From Acidobacteriota bacterium (GTDB lineage Bacteria > Acidobacteriota > Vicinamibacteria > Vicinamibacterales > UBA8438): a stretch of 7,592 nt of DNA. The stretch is from the NCBI GenBank assembly GCA_012963185.1, contig DTWD01000628.1:1-7592 (forward strand), read 5' to 3'. A program made the translations under genes and the position numbers. Of this stretch, positions 1-6,494 are shown piece by piece. The notes under the pieces were generated by a model. That model had not been told where the DNA came from. It was given only the letters and a program-made list of their open reading frames with translations, and did no database searches. Position 1 is the stretch's first letter. Each line of letters starts with the position of its first letter.

Positions 1-507
1 GCTGCACTATACGGACCGCTTCATGGTGGTGCGAACGAAGCCGTGTTGCGCATGCTCAGAGAAATCCAGTCAGTAGACCGAATCCCAGATTTCATCAATA
101 AAGTCAAAAATGGCGAAGGTCGCTTAATGGGCTTCGGGCACCGTGTTTATAAATCGTATGACCCGAGAGCAAAAGTCATTAAAGAAACGGCCTATCAGGT
201 ATTCGATGTAACAGGCAGAAACCCATTACTCGATATCGCGCTGGAGCTTGAGCGCATTGCCCTTCAAGACGACTACTTTGTGAGTCGCCGCCTCTACCCC
301 AATGTCGATTTTTACTCTGGCTTAATCTACGAGGCGATGGGTTTTAAGGCTGGGATGTTCCCTGTTCTCTTTGCGATTGGCCGAACAGCTGGATGGGTTG
401 CGCAGTGGCAGGAAATGCTAGGCGATCGAGAACAAAAAATCGCAAGGCCACGACAAATCTATCTGGGCGAGGACGAACGAGACTTTGTCGAAATTAACTC
501 ACGTTAA
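1..507 (+). CDS. gltA: Citrate synthase, C-terminal part (5' end outside window)
   Basis: Citrate synthase condenses acetyl-CoA with oxaloacetate in the first step of the TCA cycle, in the cytoplasm. The reading frame is open from base 1, and 168 residues are visible before the TAA at 505-507. All three catalytic regions of the family that fall in this part are intact: the HGGANEAV stretch (bases 28-51) with the first active-site His, GFGHRVYK with the second His, and PNVDFYSG with the catalytic Asp. The tail [10 protein letters not shown] followed by an arginine-proline-rich RPRQIYLG segment is the usual family C-terminus. An internal ATG at 43 is not the true start, because conserved catalytic sequence lies before it. 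More than half of the protein, including its start and promoter, lies upstream of the window. The stop codon overlaps, convergently, the end of a small minus-strand ORF. Family assignment is very secure; a methylcitrate synthase paralogue cannot be excluded from this fragment alone. Confidence 0.96.
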   Translation, partial: AALYGPLHGGANEAVLRMLREIQSVDRIPDFINKVKNGEGRLMGFGHRVYKSYDPRAKVIKETAYQVFDVTGRNPLLDIALELERIALQDDYFVSRRLYPNVDFYSGLIYEAMGFKAGMFPVLFAIGRTAGWVAQWQEMLGDREQKIARPRQIYLGEDERDFVEINSR

Positions 508-626
508 CCGTCCGAAGAATTAGATTCGTAATTAACGACCATCGCCGTAACACCATCATTCTGTGCTGCACCGGCAGTAAACAATTTGATACTGTCAAAG
601 GCATACTGAAGGCGAGGTTCAGCCAT
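504..626 (-). CDS. Small 40-residue hypothetical protein
   Basis: A short ORF runs from ATG at 626 to TAA at 504-506. The protein begins [16 protein letters not shown] and ends in a Ser/Asn/Asp-rich tail (YESNSSDG). I do not recognise a family. Points in favour of a real gene are a purine-rich AGGGG about eight bases before the ATG, an in-frame TGA just upstream that fixes this start, and its position 19 bases after the zinc-ribbon gene on the same strand. It also fills most of what would otherwise be an empty gap. Points against are its size and the lack of any known motif, signal peptide or membrane segment. Its last codons overlap the last 4 bases of citrate synthase on the other strand. 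It could be a chance ORF or a small conserved accessory protein. Confidence 0.45.
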   Translation of the reverse strand: MAEPRLQYAFDSIKLFTAGAAQNDGVTAMVVNYESNSSDG

Positions 627-645
627 GGTTCAAACCCCTACCACG

Positions 646-930
646 TTATCGCAGACGAATACGCCAAGCAAGCAAACCAGCCGCGAACGCAAGCATGACC
701 CATACAATTGGATCCGGTGGTGCTCCCCCGGCAAGTTGAGTCATAAAAAATCCACTAATCGTAATAAATACAACGCCTAAAACAAGAGGGACCCACCATC
801 TGCTTTGCACCTTAGGAATTTCGTCATTGAGCGTAACCGGCTCGTGCTGGCGCTCACTGGTTGCATGCCCACAACGAAAACACAGCAAAGCCTTGTCGTC
901 GATTTCAGATTGACAATTTCCGCAGAGCAT
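646..930 (-). CDS. Zinc-ribbon protein with two membrane segments
   Basis: A 94-residue protein. Residues 3-20 form a compact zinc ribbon with two CxxC knuckles (Cys3/Cys6 and Cys17/Cys20), of the type found at the N-terminus of many small bacterial membrane proteins. A polar linker (about 23-43) follows, then two hydrophobic helices at about 46-68 and 73-91, and a basic end (RIRLR). The expected topology is a cytoplasmic zinc ribbon and basic tail with a short periplasmic Gly-Pro loop between the helices. No catalytic motif is visible, so the role is unknown; zinc ribbons of this kind usually mediate protein or nucleic-acid contacts. The gene lies 53 bases after the stop of the TPR protein gene and in the same direction, so the two are probably co-transcribed. 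The ATG at 930 is favoured because the first Cys knuckle begins two residues later. Confidence 0.8.
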   Translation of the reverse strand: MLCGNCQSEIDDKALLCFRCGHATSERQHEPVTLNDEIPKVQSRWWVPLVLGVVFITISGFFMTQLAGGAPPDPIVWVMLAFAAGLLAWRIRLR

Positions 931-983
931 TCATCACCAAAGTTATATCGGTCACTACCCCGAAACAGCCGGCCATCTATCCA

Positions 984-3536
984 TTAGAGCTCAGATTCAA
1001 TAATGGCCAACAAGAGCTCCTGAGCACGCTCATAACTCGGTGCAATCTCAAGTGCCGACATTACCTGATTCTTTGCTTGGGAAAAGTTTCTCGACAAAAA
1101 GAGACTTTCGGCTAGATCGGTATGTACCGCAACCCGATCGACCGGGTCCAGCGCCAGCGCAACCGTCAGTTCACGCGTCGCCAAAGCCGTACGACCATCT
1201 TCAAGTGCCATCCGCCCGAGAACCTGGTGAGAGATCGGATCAAAAGGGTCAATTTCAATGAGACGTTCGTAAGCTTGACCGAGCCGCAACTGATCTCCTG
1301 TCTCCTCCGCCAATGTGGCGTAAAGCCGCACCGCCTCTATAGATGTTTCATCGTATTCAAGAAGCATCTCAAGTTCTCTCATCGCTCGCTCTTGGTCGCC
1401 TTCCGCTTGAGCAATACGAGCCAGTAATCCTCTTGGGCTATCAAAACCAGTCGCCATCGGGACGAGGATGGCAGCGCGCTCAAGTGCTTTTCGCGCTTCC
1501 TCGTCCTCTCCCACCTCCAACGCAGCTTGTCCAAGCGCAGACTGCACATGGAAGTTACCATCATCGGTTATCGATATAGACCTCAACACCTCGAGCATCT
1601 CCGGCCCCTCGGAAGGAATTTCTTGCTGAGGTTTCTCCAGCGCAAGACGCAACTCACCGAACTGTTCCTCGACTGCCTTGTCGAAACTTGCCTGAAGCGA
1701 ATCGAAATCAAGACCAATACGGGCTAAGACCTCGTCCGTTTCGAGTCCCTGACCATAACCCCGAAGAATCTCCTGCATGGCGGTCATGCCATGTGTGTCG
1801 ATTAAATGTTCAACGAGGATCGACGCCTGGAAATATGTCAATGAAATTGTCTCAGGGCGCGTAAATCCACTGTTCAGATCTCGAATCGATAGGACGCTAC
1901 CTTCATTAAGTGCGACCGCGAAATCCAATACACCATCACGGCCCCATGCAACGTGCTTTCTCTTCTCCTCGTAAGTCGAGATGCCTTCGCTTAACCACCG
2001 CGGCAAGCGTTGGTTCGACATTTGAAGCGTCACAACATGAGCCATCTCATGCCACAACGTAGACAACCAGTTAAAGTCCCCTGGTGGACGTGCTCGAGGT
2101 GAATCCAACGTCACGACATTGCCGAAACAGGCCCCAAGCGCACCAAGCATTCCCGGCAATCCGAGCGTCCGAACGGCAAAGTCATCATGTCGTGGAAATA
2201 CTTCGACCAGAATCGGTGCCTGCACAGTCATACCGTAGCGAACCGTTAACTCGTCGAGTGCTTCTTGTGCCGTTTCAATTACATATTCTTTCAATGCTGG
2301 AGCTTCATCGGGATGAATTCGTACAACCAAATCACCCTGCTCAAACGTTTCAAATTCGCTCAACTGGTCCATCATTTGCAGCAAGTTGTAGGTAACAATA
2401 TCGAAGGGATCATCCTCAAATGATCTGTCTAGAGCTTCACGAGCCCCCAGTTCATCGCCAGTGCGCAATAAATGCATGCCAAGATCAGCATATGCACGCG
2501 TATTGTCTGGGTTGAGCTGAAGCGCGCGTCTCACAAGCGAAACTGCTTCCGGAAATCGGTACGCGCGTGCCGCTCGACTACCAACGATTCGATAAATCTC
2601 ACCGTACACGGGATTGACCTCGTGCGCGCGTGCTACTTCGGCTTCGTAAGCTGTCGTGCGATCTTCAAGATAGGCGACCGCTGCAAGCAAAGAACGAGCC
2701 TCTAGACTTTCGGGATTAATTGCCAATGCTTCAGCGATCGCGACGCCGGCAGCGTCACGATTACTGTCATCAAGCGCCAGTTCCGCCACAAATAAATGCG
2801 CCGCGACGAAACCGGGGTCGATTTCAAGCGCACGATCAACGGAACTTCGTGCGACCGGAGGATTCTCAGATGCCAGTACTTGCGCAACGCCTAGATGAGC
2901 AGGCGCCCATTGATCATCAAGTGCTAGCGCAGCCTGGAAAGAAGCTAATGCGTCCGGGTGGTTATATTTCTCAAGAAATAACTGCCCCCATGAAGTCTGT
3001 ATGGCTGGGTCATCGGGAGCGGCCTGGGCCGCTGAACGAAAAAGTCGGTTAGCCTGACGAAAATTACCAACGGCTCGTGCGGCAAGCGCACCCCAGTATT
3101 GTTCAAACGGGTCAAACGAGCGCAGACCATTGACAATTACTGACTCAAGTAAAACTCGAGCCTCCTCTATCTGACCTTGAGTCTGTAGTAATGAACCCAG
3201 TTCAAGAACAGCAGCTGTTCCCTGTGCTTCCCTCACTACAGGTCTCAGTAGCGCCTCGGCTTGAGCATAATCGCCGCGATCAATAAGTAAACGCGCACGA
3301 AAGGCCACTACCTCTGGCATGCCAGGGTCAAGACTTTCCGCCAACGTTTCAAGCTCATCCCGATTGCCATGGGCAAGCGCACGTGTGGCACTTTCAAGAA
3401 AGGCCGCTTTATCGTTTGGTCCAGTGGGTGTCTGCGCCCCTAGAGGCTTCGTGACAAAGGCCAAGAACAATACTGACGCCACGACGACTTGGCAACCGCG
3501 TGGCATGTGGCCCCATGCCGTTCGGCGACGTTTCAC
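984..3536 (-). CDS. Exported TPR protein with peptidase-MA-like (HExxH) domain
   Basis: From the GTG at 3536 the protein has 850 residues. It begins with a basic n-region (KRRR), a hydrophobic core (VVVASVLFLAFV) and a PLGA|Q cleavage site near residue 34, so it is probably exported to the periplasm. Residues ~50-375 are tandem TPR-like helix pairs, with repeated signatures such as ALEIDP, ALAINP and ALQLNPDN. Residues ~390-620 resemble the peptidase MA domain (gluzincin fold): HEMAH at 496-500 supplies two zinc ligands and the catalytic Glu, and WLSEGISTYEE (Glu517) supplies a plausible third ligand. More TPRs occupy ~650-850. TPRs suggest a scaffold that presents partner or substrate proteins to a metallopeptidase site; the substrate is unknown. 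Start choice is uncertain: the frame is open back to a TTG at 3581, and an ATG at 3506 would give a shorter but still adequate signal peptide. I prefer the GTG because it includes the KRRR. It leads a probable three-gene operon with the zinc-ribbon protein and the small ORF. Confidence 0.88.
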   Translation of the reverse strand: MKRRRTAWGHMPRGCQVVVASVLFLAFVTKPLGAQTPTGPNDKAAFLESATRALAHGNRDELETLAESLDPGMPEVVAFRARLLIDRGDYAQAEALLRPVVREAQGTAAVLELGSLLQTQGQIEEARVLLESVIVNGLRSFDPFEQYWGALAARAVGNFRQANRLFRSAAQAAPDDPAIQTSWGQLFLEKYNHPDALASFQAALALDDQWAPAHLGVAQVLASENPPVARSSVDRALEIDPGFVAAHLFVAELALDDSNRDAAGVAIAEALAINPESLEARSLLAAVAYLEDRTTAYEAEVARAHEVNPVYGEIYRIVGSRAARAYRFPEAVSLVRRALQLNPDNTRAYADLGMHLLRTGDELGAREALDRSFEDDPFDIVTYNLLQMMDQLSEFETFEQGDLVVRIHPDEAPALKEYVIETAQEALDELTVRYGMTVQAPILVEVFPRHDDFAVRTLGLPGMLGALGACFGNVVTLDSPRARPPGDFNWLSTLWHEMAHVVTLQMSNQRLPRWLSEGISTYEEKRKHVAWGRDGVLDFAVALNEGSVLSIRDLNSGFTRPETISLTYFQASILVEHLIDTHGMTAMQEILRGYGQGLETDEVLARIGLDFDSLQASFDKAVEEQFGELRLALEKPQQEIPSEGPEMLEVLRSISITDDGNFHVQSALGQAALEVGEDEEARKALERAAILVPMATGFDSPRGLLARIAQAEGDQERAMRELEMLLEYDETSIEAVRLYATLAEETGDQLRLGQAYERLIEIDPFDPISHQVLGRMALEDGRTALATRELTVALALDPVDRVAVHTDLAESLFLSRNFSQAKNQVMSALEIAPSYERAQELLLAIIESEL

Positions 3537-3542
3537 CTCGCG

Positions 3543-3548
3543 ATTATA
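3543..3548 (-). promoter_or_regulatory. Candidate -10 box (TATAAT) for the TPR-peptidase operon
   Basis: The minus strand reads TATAAT here, a perfect sigma-70 -10 hexamer. The GTG start at 3536 begins six bases downstream, where transcription would be expected to begin. No good -35 hexamer is seen at 16-18 bases (the sequence there is near GTAGTG), so the call rests on the -10 alone. If real, it implies a leaderless mRNA from the GTG, or a leader of about 30 bases if the ATG at 3506 is used. Confidence 0.35.
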
Positions 3549-3628
3549 GTCCCTTCCCTGCCCTCCACTACCGTACGCCAAAAGAAAGGGCCTCTAGCTT
3601 AGAGTAAAAACAGGAGGCTCAGTCATCC

Positions 3629-3634
3629 TATAAT
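3629..3634 (+). promoter_or_regulatory. Candidate -10 box (TATAAT) for the glycosyltransferase gene
   Basis: A perfect TATAAT lies on the plus strand in the divergent intergenic region, 54 bases before the ATG at 3689. The -35 region (around 3606-3611, AAAAAC) does not match TTGACA, so an activator or a different sigma factor might be needed if this is a promoter. Transcription would be expected to begin near 3641, at the start of a GACAAAC direct repeat. Confidence 0.35.
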
Positions 3635-3640
3635 TAACCC

Positions 3641-3657
3641 GACAAACCCAGACAAAC
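3641..3657. repeat. Tandem GACAAAC direct repeat, 10-base period
   Basis: GACAAAC occurs at 3641-3647 and again at 3651-3657, separated by CCA. The 10-base period puts both copies on the same face of the DNA helix, as seen for paired response-regulator or activator half-sites. It lies just downstream of the candidate TATAAT at 3629. Two 7-base copies can arise by chance, so a regulatory role is only a suggestion. Confidence 0.3.
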
Positions 3658-3688
3658 TTCATCGACATTTCCGCGATGATTCTCTTCT

Positions 3689-4828
3689 ATGCAAGCAACA
3701 AAAACGGTGTCCATCAGCATGCCAGTCGTTGTTTTCTATATCTCGGGACATGGATTCGGTCATGCTTCTCGTCAGATTGAAATCATTCGCCAACTGCAGC
3801 GGTTACGTAATGACGTACACGTCGTGATCAAAACACCAACACCTCGATGGTTTTTTGATGTTGCTGGCCTCAAGAAATTCAGTTTCGAAACGATGGAAAC
3901 GGACACTGGTGTCGTTCAGACTGATAGTTTGCATGTCGATGTTGTTCGGTCAATAAAGAAATGTGACTCATTTCATCGCACGCTTGATCAACGGGCCACC
4001 AGCGAGGCGGTCTCACTCAAACGTTTTGATGCGTGCCTGATCGTTGGCGACATCCCTCCGCTTGCATTTCGGGCTGGCGCAATAGCTGAGATTCCGACAG
4101 TCGCTATCAGTAATTTCACATGGGACTGGATCTACGACAACTATCCTGACACCGCCTCATACGCACCAGAATTGGTCGACACCTTAAGCACGGCCTACGC
4201 TTCAGCAACTATGGCCTGGCGTTTTCCACTTCATGCCGGTTTCAATACCTGCCGAGACATTGTTGACGTTCCTCTTGTCGCGAGGCGCTCGACAAAAGAC
4301 CCAGATAAACTTCGAGATATGTTGGGCCTACCGCGCGATTCCCCGGTGGTTCTATTTTCTTTTGGTCGATACGGCGTTTCGAATATCAACTGGGCTCATG
4401 TACGCAACACCTCCGGTTATCACTTTGTCTTTACGTCTGGTGAACCGCTCGGTCTCCTGCCAAATGGCCCGATGTTTACGGCACTCGATGAAGCAGTACT
4501 TCCAAGAAAGGGCCTTAACTATGCGGACGTAATGGCTGCGGCAGATATCGTCATCACAAAACCGGGATTCGGCATGGTCGCCGAATGTGCCGCAAACGAC
4601 ACAGCCATGTTGTATACCGACCGAAACCACTTTCCTGAAGATGCCATCCTAAAAGCTGGAATGCCCACAATGATTCGTGCTGCCCACATTAGCAACGAAG
4701 ACCTATTAGAAGGACACTGGCAGCCAACTTTGGACAGGCTTCTAGACACACAACGACCGAAGACTTCTTGCCACGTAAACGGCGCAGAAGTGATCGGTCT
4801 GCGAATCGCGGAACTAATTAACCAGTAA
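3689..4828 (+). CDS. GT-B fold glycosyltransferase, like the L-arabinokinase N-terminal domain
   Basis: A 379-residue cytoplasmic protein. The N-terminal FYISGHGFGHASR (residues 16-28) is a His/Gly-rich nucleotide-sugar transferase loop of the MurG/UDP-glycosyltransferase type, and it matches the pattern seen in the N-terminal domain of bacterial and plant L-arabinokinases. The C-terminal half starts a second Rossmann-like domain at VVLFSFGRYG (about 220-229) and carries the ADIVITKPGFGMVAEC signature (286-300), where donor nucleotide-sugar binding is expected; LYTDRNHF (308-315) follows the same family pattern. No GHMP kinase domain is attached, so this is a stand-alone version. Donor and acceptor cannot be read from the sequence. 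Start choice: the ATG at 3689 is the longest, but MPVVVFYISGHGFGH from the ATG at 3719 is the more typical family start. Neither has a clear Shine-Dalgarno. It ends 9 bases before the convergent methyltransferase gene. Confidence 0.85.
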   Translation: MQATKTVSISMPVVVFYISGHGFGHASRQIEIIRQLQRLRNDVHVVIKTPTPRWFFDVAGLKKFSFETMETDTGVVQTDSLHVDVVRSIKKCDSFHRTLDQRATSEAVSLKRFDACLIVGDIPPLAFRAGAIAEIPTVAISNFTWDWIYDNYPDTASYAPELVDTLSTAYASATMAWRFPLHAGFNTCRDIVDVPLVARRSTKDPDKLRDMLGLPRDSPVVLFSFGRYGVSNINWAHVRNTSGYHFVFTSGEPLGLLPNGPMFTALDEAVLPRKGLNYADVMAAADIVITKPGFGMVAECAANDTAMLYTDRNHFPEDAILKAGMPTMIRAAHISNEDLLEGHWQPTLDRLLDTQRPKTSCHVNGAEVIGLRIAELINQ

Positions 4829-4837
4829 TTCCAGACT

Positions 4838-4854
4838 TCACTTGGTGCAAGTGA
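4838..4854. terminator. Perfect short hairpin between convergent genes
   Basis: TCACTTG (4838-4844) and CAAGTGA (4848-4854) pair perfectly around a three-base GTG loop. The structure lies 10 bases past the glycosyltransferase stop, and on the other strand it covers the last five codons and the TGA of the methyltransferase. Such a hairpin between convergent genes could slow or end transcription from both sides. However, neither strand has a following T-run, and the stem has only three G-C pairs, so a true intrinsic terminator is doubtful. Confidence 0.25.
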
Positions 4855-5530
4855 TCAGAGTCCATATCGGCAGGACACCAACCTTCTCGATTGACTCCGG
4901 TCGCAAGTCTGCTTGCGCAAGAAAGGCCGGAAGATCTACATCCGACTTAAAGCCAGCATGAACCGTTAGAGGAGAAACAAGTTGCTCAATCCATGCCGCT
5001 AACCGGTTGCTACTCAAGAAGTGATTCAAAATTACGAAGCAACCACCAGGTCGACAAACACGACGCATTTCTCTCGCAACAGCAACCGGATCCGGAACAA
5101 CATTGATTACGTACGGTGCGTAAACAAGGTCAAAAGAGTTATTTGGAAAATCAAGTCGAGCAGCATCCATCTGCGCCAGTCGAACATTACGCACGTCACG
5201 AGCAGCAAGTCTTTGCTCGGCCTTCTCAAGCATTTCCTCCGCCACATCGATACCAGTAACTGCAACAAAACGTGGATATAACGCAGCATTAAGACCTGTT
5301 CCGACACCGACCTCAAGAACTTCATCACCAGGACGAAGACGAAGCTTTCCAATCGATGCAAGGCGCCCAGCATGCAGAGCAGGACCATATATCCAGTCAT
5401 AGACAGACGCAATGTTGCCGTACGAAGAAGCTTCAACCGCAGTGACAGATAAAGCTCTCGTGGAAGGATCGGCGGTTAAATATTCGGCGGGCGACTTCCG
5501 GTCAAACACTGACGGACTATAACTTTTCAT
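4838..5530 (-). CDS. Class I SAM-dependent methyltransferase, PmtA-like (phospholipid N-methyltransferase?)
   Basis: A 230-residue soluble Rossmann-fold methyltransferase. Motif I is VLEVGVGTG (72-80), the SAM ribose-binding acidic loop is GIDVAEEML (93-101), DFPNNSFDLVYAPYVINVV (127-145) covers motif II, and RPGGCFVILNHF (160-171) is motif III. The segment YDWIYGPALHAGRLASI (44-60) resembles the amphipathic region that precedes motif I in Rhodobacter-type phosphatidylethanolamine N-methyltransferases, which convert PE to PC in three SAM-dependent steps. UbiE/COQ5-like or other small-molecule methyltransferases are the main alternatives. The ATG at 5530 lies inside the end of the upstream homocysteine methyltransferase (14-base overlap, stop TAG at 5517-5519) with GAGG seven bases before it, so translation is probably coupled. 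The first ~27 residues look like a non-conserved extension. Confidence 0.82.
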   Translation of the reverse strand: MKSYSPSVFDRKSPAEYLTADPSTRALSVTAVEASSYGNIASVYDWIYGPALHAGRLASIGKLRLRPGDEVLEVGVGTGLNAALYPRFVAVTGIDVAEEMLEKAEQRLAARDVRNVRLAQMDAARLDFPNNSFDLVYAPYVINVVPDPVAVAREMRRVCRPGGCFVILNHFLSSNRLAAWIEQLVSPLTVHAGFKSDVDLPAFLAQADLRPESIEKVGVLPIWTLITCTK

Positions 5531-6426
5531 TCTTGGCCTCGCAAAATTCTCGTTCGATCACACTCCTTATCGATCGCGTGTGATCAGGGGTTGTTCCGCA
5601 ACAACCACCAATAAGCTTTACACCGAGATTCACGAACCTACGAGCGTACGAAGCAATGAAAGCCGGTGAGGAAAGATACAAGGTCCGACCATCAACCTGC
5701 CTCGGACGTCCTGCATTAGGTTGAGCTGCCAAGGAACCCGTCGCCACTGCACAAAAACATTCCACCGCAATCAACATAGAAGCAGGACCATCGCTACAAT
5801 TTACACCGACGACATCCGAACCTTCGTCCGTCAAAGATGTCGCGACAACGTCAGGCGCTGCACCGTCACTTGCGCAACCAGTGTTATCGGTCGTCACTTG
5901 TGCAACGACGGGAATAGTTGTTACCAAGCGTATCGCCTGAACAGCTAGGCGTAGTTCTGCCAAAGAACTGAATGTTTCACGCATAAAAATATCGATGCTG
6001 CCTGGATCAAGTAATGCCTCAGCCTGCTCACGGAATACATCTATCGCAAAGTCTCGTTCAATTTCTCCTTCCGGAGCTCTAAGTAAACCGAGAGGTCCCA
6101 TGGCACCGGCCACAAAAACGCCCTCTCTCGCTGCATTCCTCGCTAATGCCACACCAGCAGCATTGAAATTAGCGACCTCATCCTGAAGTCCAAAGTACCA
6201 AACTTCATTCGGTTAGCACCGAATGTATTCGATTCGATAATGTGCGGCCCAGCATGAACGTATGCAGAGTGAATATCTAAAACCAAGTCTGGTTTAGACC
6301 GATTCAATTCCTCAAACGCGCGATTCAGGAACGCTCCTCAGTTCGTACAGCATCGTGCATGGCACCATCAGCGACAAGAACACCAAGTCGAAGATCCTCA
6401 GAAAAAGAACGGATGAAAAAAGGCAT
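5517..6426 (-). pseudogene. Homocysteine S-methyltransferase with three frameshifting indels near its N-terminus
   Basis: The family transfers a methyl group to homocysteine to make methionine, using a Zn site of three Cys. The 211 residues readable from 6152 to 5517 carry all three: GVNCSDGP (Cys codon 5796-5798) and GGCCGTTPDH (Cys codons 5598-5603). The segment QPNAGRPRQVDGR is typical of the N-terminal half of bifunctional homocysteine methyltransferase/methylenetetrahydrofolate reductases, but here no reductase half follows. The GTG at 6152 is not a real start: conserved sequence continues upstream in other frames. From ATG 6426 (AAAGAGG just before it) the frame gives MPFFIRS...VLVADGAM, then the family GTMLYERG is recovered only by restoring two lost bases near 6357 and dropping one added base at 6338-6341. 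FLNRAFEELNRSKPDLVLD to IIESNTFGANR is then clean, and one lost base at about 6188-6196 restores LQDEVANFNAAG. As read, translation from 6426 stops at 6325-6327 after 33 residues. Repaired length is about 303 residues, as expected for the domain. Real decay and homopolymer sequencing errors both remain possible. Confidence 0.82.
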
Positions 6427-6465
6427 AACCTCTTTAATATTAACATCTTGTAGCTTTTTTTATGA

Positions 6466-6494
6466 TTGACTGAAGTGAACTAGGGCAGTATAGT
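6466..6494 (+). promoter_or_regulatory. Sigma-70 promoter for the sensor kinase gene
   Basis: TTGACT (6466-6471) and TATAGT (6489-6494) are separated by exactly 17 bases, and each matches its consensus at five of six positions. Transcription would begin around 6501, within or just after the first possible start codon (GTG 6500) and about five bases before the second (GTG 6506). The TAG stop that closes the kinase frame upstream lies inside the -10 box at 6491-6493, so the coding frame cannot extend further back. Confidence 0.65.

Noticed and set aside
510..535. Possible bidirectional terminator after citrate synthase
   Set aside because: The only inverted repeat seen is GAAT-TAG-ATTC, with a four-base stem and no T-run, and it falls inside the small minus-strand ORF.
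805..1115. Plus-strand ORFs of 60 and 84 residues
   Set aside because: They are antisense to the zinc-ribbon gene and the end of the TPR gene, with compositions typical of shadow frames.
3612..3617. AGGAGG that looks like a strong plus-strand ribosome binding site
   Set aside because: No ATG, GTG or TTG follows at a usable distance, and no coding frame begins there, so it is likely chance.
4352..4749. Two minus-strand ORFs of 92 and 76 residues
   Set aside because: Both are antisense to the conserved C-terminal half of the glycosyltransferase and show no recognisable protein features.
6150..6152. GTG as the true start of the homocysteine methyltransferase gene
   Set aside because: It lies in the middle of conserved sequence (AAGVALARNAAREG); the same protein continues upstream in shifted frames to ATG 6426.
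6434..6443. TTAATATTAA palindrome upstream of the methyltransferase ATG
   Set aside because: A short A/T-only palindrome is common in AT-rich leaders and no -35 partner was found, so it is not called as a promoter or operator.
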